Shown here: positions 9,677 to 18,696 of the stretch, piece after piece
Layout: each line of letters starts with the position of its first letter
Position numbering within the stretch: the stretch's first letter is position 1
NCBI GenBank assembly: GCA_001683825.1
Contig: LXTR01000048.1
Location: forward strand, 148,321-212,320
Reading direction: 5' to 3'
Length of the DNA: 64,000 nucleotides
Source of the DNA: Flavobacteriaceae bacterium CP2B
GTDB lineage: Bacteria > Bacteroidota > Bacteroidia > Flavobacteriales > Flavobacteriaceae
Program-made: the position numbers and the translations under genes
Notes under the pieces: generated by a model
Database searches by the model: none
What the model saw: the letters and a program-made list of their open reading frames with translations, nothing else
What the model was told of the DNA's origin: nothing

Positions 9677-11263
9677 CTACTTTAGTTCCAGCGCCTGTAT
9701 CTTCCCGTAGTCCTTGCCCCGTATCTGCTCAAATTCCCGTACCATTTCCTGCAGTTTCCCACTTCTGGTACCGGCCAGGTTGTTTTGTTGCCCGATATCT
9801 TCCCTTAGGTTATACAGTTGGAAAACCTCTGAGTTTCCCAATTCAATATCCACCTGTGTATTTGTTGCCGGACCCGCGTATGGCGGAATCAAAACCCAAT
9901 CCCCTTTCCGGAAGGCGGTGCGCGATGTCGCCTCGATTACAAGGGTTTCACGGCCTTCGCCGCTCTGCCCCAGGAAGGCACCCAGTAAGTCCTCGCTGTC
10001 CCCCTGCCGGGCGTCAGCTCCGGCCAGGGCCGCCAGGGAAGCCATCAGGTCTACCTGGCAAACAAGGGCCTCGGAGGTCCCGGGCTCGATATTGCCTTTC
10101 CAATAGGTGACCAATGGCACGTGGGTGCCCGCCTCAAAGAGGCTGTACTTGCCGCCCCGGAATGGGCCTGCCGGGGTATGTTCCCCTAGTTTTTCTACGG
10201 CCTCGTCATAGTAGCCGTCGTTCAGAACGGGACCGTTGTCGCTGGTCAATACGATCAGGGTATTCTCCAGCAACCCCTCGGCTTCCAGGGTCTTCATGAA
10301 CTCGCCCACGCACCAATCGGCTTCGGCGATCACATCGCCCCGGGGGCCCATGCCGGTGGTACCTTCAAAGCGGGGGTGTGGTGTGCGCGGCACATGCGGT
10401 TGTTGCATGGCGTAATACAGGAAAAACGGGCCTTCCTTATGGTCTTTTACATACTTCCTAGCTTCTTCCAGGAAGGTATCGGCCATGTCCTCGTCTTTCC
10501 ATTGCGCAGCCTGCCCCCCCACCATGTACCCAATCCTGGGGATGCCGTTCACAATGCTGTTGTTATGGCCGTGGTGCCATTGCATCCTTACTAATTCCGG
10601 ATGGTCCAGCCCGCTGGGCTGACCCGGAAAATTGTTCTCATAATCCACCGAAATAGGATCCTCAGGATCCAGTCCGACTACCCGCCCATCGCGGATATAG
10701 ACCGTAGGCACCCTGTCCTGCGTGGCGGCCATGATAAAAGAATAATCGAATCCCACTTCATTGGGCCCGGGAGCAATCCTGCGGTTCCAGTCTACCTGTC
10801 CGTCGCCCAGCCCCAAATGCCATTTGCCTACAATCCCTGTATGGTATCCCTGCTCCCGCAACATCCCCGGAAGGGTCCTCTGCGCGGTATCTATGATCAA
10901 AGGAGCAGTACCGGGTAATATCTTCGCCTCCTTCTTGCGCCAGGGGTATACCCCTGTCAGCAATGCATACCTGCTGGGTGTACAGGTGGCCGAGGTGGCG
11001 TAGCCATTGGTGAATTTCAACCCTTCGCTGGCAAGGCGGTCCATGTTCGGGGTTTTTAATTCCGATGCCCCATTAAACCCTACGTCCCCATAGCCAAGAT
11101 CGTCCAGGTAAATCACCACAATATTGGGGGGGCGCATCCCTTCCCGGGCCGCCTCCTGCTGCTTGCCCCCACATCCCCATATAAGCCCTGCAACCAGGGT
11201 CCAAAGGAAGTTTCTAAAGCATTTAGCGCGGTATAATCCAACGTTTCCCTCTAACTGTTCCAT
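9677..11263 (-). CDS. arylsulfatase (lipoprotein)
   Basis: A 528-residue S1-type sulfatase. The catalytic motif CTPSRYALLTG begins at C94, which would become formylglycine. Other family features are NIVVIYLDDLGYGDVGFNG (metal-binding aspartates), GKWHLGLGDG and LTSDNGPVLND. Starting at the ATG at 11261-11263 gives a signal with lipobox LIWGCGG (Cys31), so the enzyme is probably lipidated and periplasmic or outer-membrane attached. An upstream in-frame start adds 26 residues without signal character. It would remove sulfate esters from a sulfated carbohydrate and be activated by the adjacent FGE protein. The exact sulfate position cannot be predicted. Confidence 0.92.
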   Translation of the reverse strand: MEQLEGNVGLYRAKCFRNFLWTLVAGLIWGCGGKQQEAAREGMRPPNIVVIYLDDLGYGDVGFNGASELKTPNMDRLASEGLKFTNGYATSATCTPSRYALLTGVYPWRKKEAKILPGTAPLIIDTAQRTLPGMLREQGYHTGIVGKWHLGLGDGQVDWNRRIAPGPNEVGFDYSFIMAATQDRVPTVYIRDGRVVGLDPEDPISVDYENNFPGQPSGLDHPELVRMQWHHGHNNSIVNGIPRIGYMVGGQAAQWKDEDMADTFLEEARKYVKDHKEGPFFLYYAMQQPHVPRTPHPRFEGTTGMGPRGDVIAEADWCVGEFMKTLEAEGLLENTLIVLTSDNGPVLNDGYYDEAVEKLGEHTPAGPFRGGKYSLFEAGTHVPLVTYWKGNIEPGTSEALVCQVDLMASLAALAGADARQGDSEDLLGAFLGQSGEGRETLVIEATSRTAFRKGDWVLIPPYAGPATNTQVDIELGNSEVFQLYNLREDIGQQNNLAGTRSGKLQEMVREFEQIRGKDYGKIQALELK

Positions 11264-11649
11264 GGCTATTTTATACGTTAATAAGGCCCTACTCAAGGAT
11301 GACCTATTGGTTGCCCCCAAACGCCTGTTGCAACCGGGCATCCGCTTTTCCGGCTCCGGCTGGCCCTTTGGATTGACGCCCTTAAAGCTAACGGACTTTT
11401 ACAAAAGACGCCCATAAATGTCGCTATTTTCATCAATTTTCCAAGATGCTGCGGGCATTTCCCAGCTGTTTTGGCGGGAAAGGATCGGGCGAGGCACCGC
11501 AGCCGGCATTGCCCGGACAAGGCGTTCCCCCAGCCACAAAAAAAGGCAAAGCCCCTTGAAACGGGGCCTTATCCTTAAGGGTGTCGTGGATTCCTTCCTA
11601 TGCCGCCACAAGGGTGTCTATCCCTTGCCCCTTGAGGTGCGCAGGAGGA
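11264..11649. other. intergenic region with a minus-strand terminator, no gene seen
   Basis: A 386-base gap between two minus-strand genes. Apart from the hairpin at 11537-11570 and the presumed promoter of the sulfatase near its right-hand part, no convincing reading frame, repeat or RNA gene was seen. Confidence 0.5.
11537..11570 (-). terminator. intrinsic terminator of the cyclase-family gene
   Basis: On the minus strand, a GCCCC/GGGGC stem (arms at 11551-11555 and 11563-11567) is followed by TTTGCC and a run of seven T (complement of 11538-11544). It lies about 80 bases after the stop of the cyclase-family gene. Confidence 0.6.
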
Positions 11650-12630
11650 TTAATGGATGGGAATTGCCAGGGGGCGCATGGGTGAACCACTGGCACCCCG
11701 TAGTTTCAAAGAAGACCCGATAAAGGCGAACTCATATACCTCATCGGCTGCCAGGGACTCCAGGTTCATCAGTTCCATAAACATAACCCCCTTTTCCGCA
11801 AGGAGATAGGTATGCACGGGTACCCAATTTTCGTCCCGTTCCGACGGGAAGGCTTCAAAACTAAGGTTGTCAGCCCCCAGGAGCATAATTTGCTGGTCTT
11901 CAACCAACCACTTAACGGCATCGAGGCTGATCCCGGCAAAATCGTGCAGGAATTTTCCGGCATCCCCATAATGGATAGCCTGCCCGGTACGAATGAGCAC
12001 TACATCACCTTCCTGCAAGGCCACTTTCTGGCGTTGCAGCGCCTGCTGCAGGTCTTTGGCTGTGATGCGGTAGTTATTGGTAAGTGCTTTCACGCCTTTT
12101 AACCGCGCTACATCGATCAGGACGCCACGGGCGATAACCGGGGGGATGGTTTCCGCACCCGCTTTCTTCCAACCTTTATCCCCCAGGTGCTCCTCAGGGG
12201 TAAACCCGTTCCAGATCTTCCCCTGCAGCCCAAAGTGGTTAAGGGCATCTATATGGGTACCCATGTGGGTATACATGGAAATAGCATCGCCGGTATAGCT
12301 CACCAGTTCATTCATTTTCCTTCCCAGGCCATTGGGGTTGTCCACGATGGTGCCGTGCGGGGTATGGGTCAGCCAATACTGGTAAGAAGGGTCGCCCAGG
12401 GAGTGAAAACTGGGCATGCCCACATAGTATTCAAAACTCAGGTCATAGGTTTTTCCCGAGCTGATCCGGCTCAAAACCCGGAGTTTGGTGCCTTCGTTCA
12501 TCATGTTAAGGGTACCAATCTCGTCCCCGGGCCCCCAGGGGCTGACCCCTACCCGGTCTGTTTGGGCCATGGATAGGAAAGTGGTTCCTAATAGTACGGT
12601 AGCCAGAGCCCATTGCTGAAATGTTTTCAT
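11650..12630 (-). CDS. exported cyclase family protein (kynurenine formamidase-like)
   Basis: A 326-residue protein with a Sec signal peptide (residues 1 to about 22, ending FLSMAQ). The metal-binding motif of the cyclase/KynB family is present: HMGTHIDALNH, giving the HxGTHxDxxxH pattern. Family members are metal-dependent amidohydrolases, such as arylformamidase and isatin hydrolase. The C-terminal part keeps QHALQEGDVVLIRTG-like sequence. Because of the signal peptide it is likely to act in the periplasm on an unknown small amide or lactone. It diverges from the GNAT gene over a 287-base region holding a long inverted repeat. Confidence 0.85.
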   Translation of the reverse strand: MKTFQQWALATVLLGTTFLSMAQTDRVGVSPWGPGDEIGTLNMMNEGTKLRVLSRISSGKTYDLSFEYYVGMPSFHSLGDPSYQYWLTHTPHGTIVDNPNGLGRKMNELVSYTGDAISMYTHMGTHIDALNHFGLQGKIWNGFTPEEHLGDKGWKKAGAETIPPVIARGVLIDVARLKGVKALTNNYRITAKDLQQALQRQKVALQEGDVVLIRTGQAIHYGDAGKFLHDFAGISLDAVKWLVEDQQIMLLGADNLSFEAFPSERDENWVPVHTYLLAEKGVMFMELMNLESLAADEVYEFAFIGSSLKLRGASGSPMRPLAIPIH

Positions 12631-12695
12631 AGTGACAAATTTTATGTTAGACAGAATATGGGGCCAAAATTGCTGAACCGTGGCGATGGAAAAAA

Positions 12696-12816
12696 TAAGA
12701 TATCTTAAGAAAGCCCTGCAGGGGAAAGGGGCCTTTTAGCACCGGGCATCTGAAGGTGGGCTTTTCCTTGATCCCTCCGCAGGTTTTATCGCCCTCCCTT
12801 TTCTTAAGATACCTTA
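12696..12816. repeat. long imperfect inverted repeat in a divergent promoter region
   Basis: The arms TATCTTAAGAAA (12701-12712) and its exact complement (12800-12811) extend to about 18 bp with one mismatch and one G-T pair (12696-12713 with 12799-12816). They are separated by about 85 bases. It could be a small MITE-like element, a structured 5' leader or an operator pair. No coding sequence lies inside. Confidence 0.5.
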
Positions 12817-12917
12817 ATGCATAGCCCCGATGGGTAACGGACCTTTGTCCAAGCTGACCTTCTGATGGGAGCCCGTACACTCCGCCCCCTATAGGATCGG
12901 CCTTTAAACTATAGCAC

Positions 12918-13655
12918 ATGAAAACCGAAATTATCCAAAACCTTTTCGAACTGTGGGACACCATCGGTCAGCGAACCCATTCCCTGCACCGAGGGCCCTC
13001 CTACCGGTATGTGGCTGGCCCAGAGGCATCCTGGCCTTCCCGGATCTACGACGTCGTCACAGAAGGGCTGGATGTACAGCGTTTGGCCAGCGATATGAAA
13101 AGCGGGGGCCTCCCCCAATCCCTGGCCATCGAAGATCATACCAAACACGCGGACCTCTTCCGGGGTACCCCCCTGAGGTATACCTCGGGCGTACGCACCA
13201 TGGCTTTGGACCTGGACAAAGGCCCCACCCCCCTCGTAGAGAATCCGGAGCCAGCGAAACCCTTTATCGAAGTACAATCATCGGATCACGCCCGTATATT
13301 TTCGGAGGTGGCCTCGGCCGCTTTTGGGTATCCCGTGGCCAGGGCTACTGTATCGGCATTGTTGGGGGATCAGCGCCTAAAAATGTATTTGCATATAGCC
13401 GGGGGGGCCTATGCCGGTTGTGGCTTGCTCTTCCTGGACTCCAGGGGGCATGCCGGGCTGCATATGATTGGCACGCACCCTGGCTTCAGGGGGCAAGGCC
13501 TGGGCAGGGCCATGAGCGTAAAACTACGCTCTGAAGCCATGCGCTTACACAGCCAAAAGGCAGTCCTGGTCGCTTCACAGGCGGGTGAACGCATCTACAC
13601 CAAACTTGGATTCAAAGCTTACGGAACACTTCACACTTATATATTACAACCATGA
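12918..13655 (+). CDS. GNAT family N-acetyltransferase
   Basis: A 245-residue protein whose C-terminal half (about residues 120-245) is a GNAT domain. The acetyl-CoA binding motif A is clear: MIGTHPGFRGQGLGRAM matches the Q/RxxGxG/A pattern, and YTKLGFKAYGTLHTY is the usual terminal strand. The N-terminal 110 residues form a separate helical and strand region of unknown role. It likely acetylates a small molecule or amine. It overlaps the next gene by four bases (ATGA), so the two are co-transcribed and translationally coupled. Confidence 0.85.
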   Translation: MKTEIIQNLFELWDTIGQRTHSLHRGPSYRYVAGPEASWPSRIYDVVTEGLDVQRLASDMKSGGLPQSLAIEDHTKHADLFRGTPLRYTSGVRTMALDLDKGPTPLVENPEPAKPFIEVQSSDHARIFSEVASAAFGYPVARATVSALLGDQRLKMYLHIAGGAYAGCGLLFLDSRGHAGLHMIGTHPGFRGQGLGRAMSVKLRSEAMRLHSQKAVLVASQAGERIYTKLGFKAYGTLHTYILQP

Positions 13656-14185
13656 AAACTATATTGGCATTTACGGGAAGCAACAGCGCCCACTCCATTA
13701 ACGCGAAACTCCTCAAAGCGGTCGTCAAAAAGATTCCCGGCCAGGAGGTAATTACCCTGGACCTCAAGGACTATGAGGTTCCCATCTACAGTATGGAACA
13801 GGAAAACCGGGCTTTTCCGGCAGCCATTGAACAGTTGTTCCACCTTTTTAGGAAGGCAGATGGGTTTATCATCGCCTCCCCGGAGCACAATGGCCTGCCC
13901 ACGGCATTTTTGAAAAACACCATCGATTGGCTATCGCGGGTAGACCAGAAATTCTTCGGGGAAAAACCGGTATTGCTCCTGAGTACCTCCCCCGGACAGA
14001 ACGGGGGCAGGTCTGGCCTGGAGATCCTTGCCCAATTGCTCCCAAGATGGGGTGGGCGGGTAACGTCCCTGTTTTCTTTGGGCGCCTTTCAGCAAAACTT
14101 TGATGAAGCGCGGTACGCGATTGAAAACCCGGACCTGGACCGTGAACTGGAAGAAGCGGCCACAACCCTGGCGGGGCAACTGTAA
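13652..14185 (+). CDS. NADPH-dependent FMN reductase family protein
   Basis: A 177-residue flavodoxin-fold protein. The phosphate-binding loop follows the first strand (ILAFTGSNSAHSINAKLL) and the second family motif SPEHNGLPTAFLKNTIDWLS is complete; KPVLLLSTSPGQNGG follows. Such enzymes reduce FMN, quinones or azo compounds with NADPH and are often linked to oxidative stress. The start codon overlaps the stop of the GNAT gene. It converges with a Crp/Fnr regulator 31 bases away. Confidence 0.9.
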   Translation: MKTILAFTGSNSAHSINAKLLKAVVKKIPGQEVITLDLKDYEVPIYSMEQENRAFPAAIEQLFHLFRKADGFIIASPEHNGLPTAFLKNTIDWLSRVDQKFFGEKPVLLLSTSPGQNGGRSGLEILAQLLPRWGGRVTSLFSLGAFQQNFDEARYAIENPDLDRELEEAATTLAGQL

Positions 14186-14216
14186 TATGGGCTATGGGGT
14201 AAGCTTCCCCTATGGT

Positions 14217-14819
14217 TCAGGAGCGATCATAGTTGATGTTTTTGCGGACAGCACTCAGGTGTTCGGGCGTGGCCCCCAAATAGGAGGCAATCATGTACTG
14301 GGGTACCTGCTGCTCTATATCGCGGTATTTCCTCCTGAACTCCAAGTAACGTTCCTCCAGGGGCTGGCTCATGGCATGCAGGGTCCTGTCCTGCAAAGCC
14401 ACATAGGCGTTCTGGATTTTGATACGGAAAAAGCGCTCCACGGCTGGGACCTGGCCGAAGAGAGCCTCCAGGCGGTCGCGGTGTATTTGCAGTACGGAAG
14501 ATGGCACTACTGCCTGGATAAAATGTTTGGCAGGGGTTTGGGTGAGGTAGGAGTACAAATCATTCACCCACCAGCCAGAAATGCCAAATTGAATGGTGAA
14601 CTCATGCCCCGCGCTATCGATGAAATACGACCTCAGGCAGCCCTGGCTCACAAACCGCATATGATGGGAGGTATCTCCCTTAAAAAGGAGGATTTCCTTC
14701 TTCCCCAGCTCCACGGTCCTGAAAGCTTCCAGGAAGCGGGTCAATTCCGCATCATCAATCGCCACCAGTTCCCGTACATTCCGGATCAGTGGCTCAAAAA
14801 GGGGATCGTCGGGGATCAT
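14217..14819 (-). CDS. Crp/Fnr family transcriptional regulator
   Basis: A 200-residue protein with an N-terminal cyclic nucleotide-binding-like beta-barrel (about residues 20-130: LLFKGDTSHHMRFVSQGCLR) and a short C-terminal helix-turn-helix (about 165-195: QYMIASYLGATPEHLSAVR). There are no cysteine clusters, so it is not an Fe-S oxygen sensor. Short Crp-like regulators of this kind are common in Bacteroidota; the ligand is unknown. Possible targets are the convergent GNAT/FMN reductase pair, but nothing in the sequence shows this. Confidence 0.9.
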   Translation of the reverse strand: MIPDDPLFEPLIRNVRELVAIDDAELTRFLEAFRTVELGKKEILLFKGDTSHHMRFVSQGCLRSYFIDSAGHEFTIQFGISGWWVNDLYSYLTQTPAKHFIQAVVPSSVLQIHRDRLEALFGQVPAVERFFRIKIQNAYVALQDRTLHAMSQPLEERYLEFRRKYRDIEQQVPQYMIASYLGATPEHLSAVRKNINYDRS

Positions 14820-15011
14820 CTAAATGGGGTTCTGATTACCGTTTAAACACATGATGGGCGGTATGCTTCGGCGCGCCCATTGGATATAGGAAAGATACTT
14901 CAAAATGCCCGGTATCCCAAGTTTGGAAACGATCATCATGTCAAAATACCACCCCTGTACTATAGCGGCAGGGACAATTGACCCGTCCTTCAACCCCGCC
15001 AGTCGCCGGGC

Positions 15012-16100
15012 TTAGTCCGACAATATCCCCCTGAGTGGTTGAAAGGGCAGGTTACTTCCGGGATCCAGCCCAAGCAATTGCAGGATAAAAGGGGCCAATT
15101 GGGCGCTGTACAGCTGTTCCTCCTTTTGGACCTCCCCCAGGGCCACTATGTCCTTGCCAAAAAATATCATCCACACCTGTCCGGCACCGTCCACCTTGTC
15201 CCCGTGGCTTCTCCATGTCTCGATAGGGTGATTTCCCCGCCCGTGATCTGTGGTTATGATAAAAATGGTTTGATCCTTATAAAAAGGGTCCTTCCGGGTA
15301 TACTCCCATAATTCCCGGATCAACCCGTCGGTTTTGTGCGCGGATTGCAAATAGGCATCATATTCGCCGTCATGGGCAAAATCGTCGGTTTCCCCATAGG
15401 CGATGTACACCAAGTAGGGATGTGTCCTTTTCATATATTCCAGGGCGTAGTGGTGGGTAAAGGCGTCCAGCCTGACACTTCCCCAGGGGCTTGGGACCCG
15501 AGGCTGCAATTCATTCAAAAAAAGTTCGCGATCCGACAAGCCCCCGCCTTCGGCCAATTCAAAACCGGCGTTGACGGGCACCCCAGACCGGGCCTCATTG
15601 ATGATATAGGGAAACACATCCCAACTCCCAAAAGCGGCCACCCGGCCCTGGAACCCCGGGGCTTTGTTCGCAATTTCGAGCAGGGTGGTATTGGGGTTCT
15701 CCTTTTTGTCGTTGCTGTTGATCCTGGCGTCATCGGCTTTCCCGCTTAGTATTTCATTGTAGCCGGGATAGGAAAACCACCATTGGTTGGTGAGGTCTGC
15801 CTTGCTGCCAAGAAACCTGTTTCCGTGGAGTTGCCCCATTTTCACAACCTCCGTCCACAAGAAGGGAAACAAGGCTTTGCGGCGCTCTTCCGGCAGTTCC
15901 TCCCAGAAATGCTCCTTCAATACACTGGTATCGCCTACAAAAGCCTTATTCGCTATCAACTGGGGGTCGGCCCCACTGAAGAGTTCCTGCCATCGCAAGC
16001 CATCCAGGGTGATCAGGATAATCCTGGGCGGATCCGGTTCCTGTGCCATAACCCCCTGAAGGGCCATGCAAACGATGCTAACAGCCAATAGTGTCCTCAT
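15012..16100 (-). CDS. exported alkaline phosphatase/nucleotide pyrophosphatase family protein
   Basis: A 362-residue protein with a Sec signal peptide (cleaved after about residue 19, VMAQ). It belongs to the alkaline phosphatase superfamily: RIILITLDGLRWQELF carries the first metal-binding Asp, FSYPGYNEILSG corresponds to the ENPP nucleophile region (serine instead of threonine), and FIITTDHGRGNHPIE supplies the second Asp-His pair. It likely hydrolyses a phosphodiester or phosphomonoester in the periplasm. It follows the GMC oxidoreductase gene on the same strand after a 160-base gap. Confidence 0.85.
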   Translation of the reverse strand: MRTLLAVSIVCMALQGVMAQEPDPPRIILITLDGLRWQELFSGADPQLIANKAFVGDTSVLKEHFWEELPEERRKALFPFLWTEVVKMGQLHGNRFLGSKADLTNQWWFSYPGYNEILSGKADDARINSNDKKENPNTTLLEIANKAPGFQGRVAAFGSWDVFPYIINEARSGVPVNAGFELAEGGGLSDRELFLNELQPRVPSPWGSVRLDAFTHHYALEYMKRTHPYLVYIAYGETDDFAHDGEYDAYLQSAHKTDGLIRELWEYTRKDPFYKDQTIFIITTDHGRGNHPIETWRSHGDKVDGAGQVWMIFFGKDIVALGEVQKEEQLYSAQLAPFILQLLGLDPGSNLPFQPLRGILSD

Positions 16101-16260
16101 AGTAAGGAATTTTAATGGTGATGAGTGCGGTGTACAGGACCGCCATGCCCTTATGCAAATTGGTACCCGCTATCGTCCTTGCATGATGGTCGGTCAGGTT
16201 TATTGCGCCAGGCCCCCTGTCCCGGGCAGCCAACCTAATGCTACCCCCGTGGGCGCAGGT

Positions 16261-17796
16261 CTAAACGGACTTTACGGACAGCCTGTCCTTTACATAATCG
16301 GACAGCCGTATGGACAAGGCTACCAACGTTAGCGTGGGATTAGGTGCACCACTGGTGGCAAAACAGCCCGAGCCCGCCACATAAAGGTTAGACAGGCCAT
16401 GCACCTTGCAATTTTGATCAACCACGCCTTTTTTGGGATCATCAGACATCCTCGTGGTTCCCATATGGTGCCACCCTGCATTGACGTTTTCCCGAAAGGC
16501 CGCATCGTCTTCATCTAACAGGAAATCCATAATCCGCACCCTTCCCAGGCCCGCCTTGGCAAATTGCGTCCCGATAATTTCATGAATCTTCCGCAGGCTG
16601 CGTTTGTCTATAGGGGATAGTTCCCAGTGCAAATTGACTTCCGGCATGCCCAGGGCATCCTTTTCGCCGGAGAGTGTAACCCTCGAATTTGGGTTTGGGG
16701 CCTGCTCCATCCGGGTATCCAGGAGAAAGCTTTCGGGCGCTATGATCCTGGACTTTAGTCGCAATAATTTGGTGAGCAAGCTGGATTCCTTCAAATTCTT
16801 CATGGCCTCGCGCGGATCTTCGTCATTCCATTTCTCCATATAGTTGTCCATATCCTTGTAGACCTCATAGGGCCGCAGTTTTGCCGTGCCGTTCAGGATT
16901 TGGTTTTCAAGTTGGGTTTCCTCCGTAAGGGCCAGTTCTGCCCGTACCTTATCCCTCGAATACAGCGAAGATGGGAATTGTTTGAATAGCCTTAACTCCG
17001 AACAAATCATCTCAAAGTGCTCCATAAAGTAACGGCCCACAACATCATTCCCATTACCAATCCCGCCAACGGCCCGGGTATTCGACGCCAGTAACAATCG
17101 GGCATTTTGGATGGCGCCACATGCCAAGATGTATTGTTTCGCCCTTACCCGGAAACTTTTCCCTGCATGATTCTTGACTTCGATCCCCCTAATCGCGTTC
17201 ACGCTTTCATTGGCGTCCAGGTTTACCGCCGTGGCATTCGTATATAGGTGGATATTCTTGGCTTTGACGATGTCGTCTTTGTATGCCGGCCCAAACCTGA
17301 TTGGGTTTTTTTGCCACATCTTGTCCCATATGACGTTGCGGTCGAGTGGAAAGGATACGAAGTCCGGGTTTTCTCCTTTCCAGTACGCATAATCATACTG
17401 GTAAGGCCCCAATTGGAGTACCTTGTTCGCCTTTTCATAATAGGGTTCCAGGGTTTGCCTGTCAATAGGCCACCCGCTATGGGGTACATAACTGCGGACC
17501 TTAAAATCGATTTCATCGAAAGGGGAACACATGCCTTGCCAATGGCCTGTGGTACCCCCAAAATAGCGAAGCCTGCTCGATTGTAAAGGAAAGTAATGCT
17601 GCCCCGTGCTGGTTCCTGCATTCAATTCCTGGGTCTTCATATCAAATTCAAAACCCCCGCTTTCCAGAAGGATTACTTTTTTATTTAAACCCTTCCATTC
17701 CAGGGCAATGCTCAGGCCTGCAGCACCTGCTCCCACAATGCAAAGATCTCCTTCAACAAGGGAATTATCGTCTATACTTCTGGCATCTATATGCAT
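16261..17796 (-). CDS. GMC family FAD-dependent oxidoreductase
   Basis: A 511-residue GMC oxidoreductase. The FAD-binding motif (DLCIVGAGAAGLSIALEW) lies at about residues 17-34, YFGGTTGHWQGMC is the GMC signature region, and the C-terminus has HHMGTTRMSDDP and GAPNPTLTLVALS with the active-site His and Asn/Pro segment. It begins 4 bases after the small Tat-type subunit gene, the arrangement known for gluconate 2-dehydrogenase and FAD-dependent glucoside 3-dehydrogenases, where the small subunit carries the flavoprotein through the Tat system. The likely reaction is oxidation of a sugar or sugar-acid hydroxyl group with electrons passed to a cytochrome; the substrate is inference. Confidence 0.9.
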   Translation of the reverse strand: MHIDARSIDDNSLVEGDLCIVGAGAAGLSIALEWKGLNKKVILLESGGFEFDMKTQELNAGTSTGQHYFPLQSSRLRYFGGTTGHWQGMCSPFDEIDFKVRSYVPHSGWPIDRQTLEPYYEKANKVLQLGPYQYDYAYWKGENPDFVSFPLDRNVIWDKMWQKNPIRFGPAYKDDIVKAKNIHLYTNATAVNLDANESVNAIRGIEVKNHAGKSFRVRAKQYILACGAIQNARLLLASNTRAVGGIGNGNDVVGRYFMEHFEMICSELRLFKQFPSSLYSRDKVRAELALTEETQLENQILNGTAKLRPYEVYKDMDNYMEKWNDEDPREAMKNLKESSLLTKLLRLKSRIIAPESFLLDTRMEQAPNPNSRVTLSGEKDALGMPEVNLHWELSPIDKRSLRKIHEIIGTQFAKAGLGRVRIMDFLLDEDDAAFRENVNAGWHHMGTTRMSDDPKKGVVDQNCKVHGLSNLYVAGSGCFATSGAPNPTLTLVALSIRLSDYVKDRLSVKSV

Positions 17797-17800
17797 ATTT

Positions 17801-18172
17801 CTAAGCTAAAATTGAAAACAGGGCGCATTGCCGTGCTTCGGTAAGTGCAAGCACCCACCCATTAATGACCACGACATTGCCTTTGGCGAAATCCTCATCA
17901 ACCTTGGTATTTATTGCATGTTCGATATCCGATGTTGCTTCGGGTGTCTGGTTGATGGCGCCCCTGAGAAATTTTTTGTCATCTTCCCCGGGGAACTGTT
18001 GCCGGTATTTTATCCCTATAGCCATAATGGCTTCAGGATCAAGGATCCGCAACAGGTAATCGGGTTTTGCTACCGGAGAAGCGAAGAGCAGTTGGAACGA
18101 CCGTACAAACCACCAGGAAACGGCAATCACTAGGGCCAATGACGCAATGATGATGAAGTTTCTCCTTTTCAC
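17801..18172 (-). CDS. small Tat-signal subunit of the GMC oxidoreductase (gluconate 2-dehydrogenase subunit 3-like)
   Basis: A 123-residue protein from a GTG at 18170-18172, giving an N-terminus MKRRNFIIIASLALVIAV that is a short Tat-like signal. An alternative TTG at 18223 would bury the twin arginines 17 residues in, so it is less likely. The C-terminus WVLALTEARQCALFSIL matches the conserved ending of small subunits partnered with GMC oxidoreductases. The 4-base gap to the oxidoreductase supports a two-subunit enzyme. It probably escorts the flavoprotein to the periplasm. Confidence 0.75.
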   Translation of the reverse strand: MKRRNFIIIASLALVIAVSWWFVRSFQLLFASPVAKPDYLLRILDPEAIMAIGIKYRQQFPGEDDKKFLRGAINQTPEATSDIEHAINTKVDEDFAKGNVVVINGWVLALTEARQCALFSILA

Positions 18173-18696
18173 AACTTGTGTTTTTGCATTAATCGGGCAT
18201 TTTAATTTTGCCGAAGGTACCAAGAACCCCGGGGACTCTAAAATAAATCATTGGCGGTTTTAGTAGCCATTCCCCCACCCGCGACAGGTATGGCAGGTGA
18301 CCTCCAGGGAAAGAACCGCCCCCGCCCTTCCCTATTCCTTAGATACTAGAACGCAACACCATTTAGATTCGTATTTATTGCCTTTATAGTTTTACAATAC
18401 CTTCCCGATCCTGGTCAGGTGTGGGTCCAGGTAATGGCTCCGGGCATAAAATGTGCCCCCTACCACCCCCCATTTAATAATTGCGAAATGATTTCACCAC
18501 TTTATCTGATGTGCTGTTTGGTGTTTGGGAGGTGCCGCAGTGTATCGCGATGCCCCGTTAAACCTCCCGTAACGATTATTCTTACGTTTCAAAGAAATTA
18601 TTTCTCCAGATAAGGTGTTAAAAATACTTTTGCACCAAACCGGGTCGCTTTACGCAGTGACCATATTGGTTGCGAAAACCTATAGGAAGTTGGACC
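18173..18696. other. divergent intergenic region with a promoter for the glycan operon
   Basis: A 524-base AT-richer gap between the minus-strand small subunit and the plus-strand glycan operon. It holds the promoter-like sequence at 18601-18632. Otherwise no gene, repeat or structured RNA was recognised. Confidence 0.5.
18601..18632 (+). promoter_or_regulatory. Bacteroidota-type promoter of the glycan operon
   Basis: An exact -7 element TAnnTTTG (TACTTTTG, 18625-18632) has TTTC 20 bases upstream (18601-18604) as an approximate -33 element. The expected transcript would begin about 58 bases before the ATG at 18697. Confidence 0.45.

Noticed and set aside
12647..12964. 105-codon minus-strand gene across the inverted repeat
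   Set aside because: It spans the repeat and the GNAT start and has no family signal.
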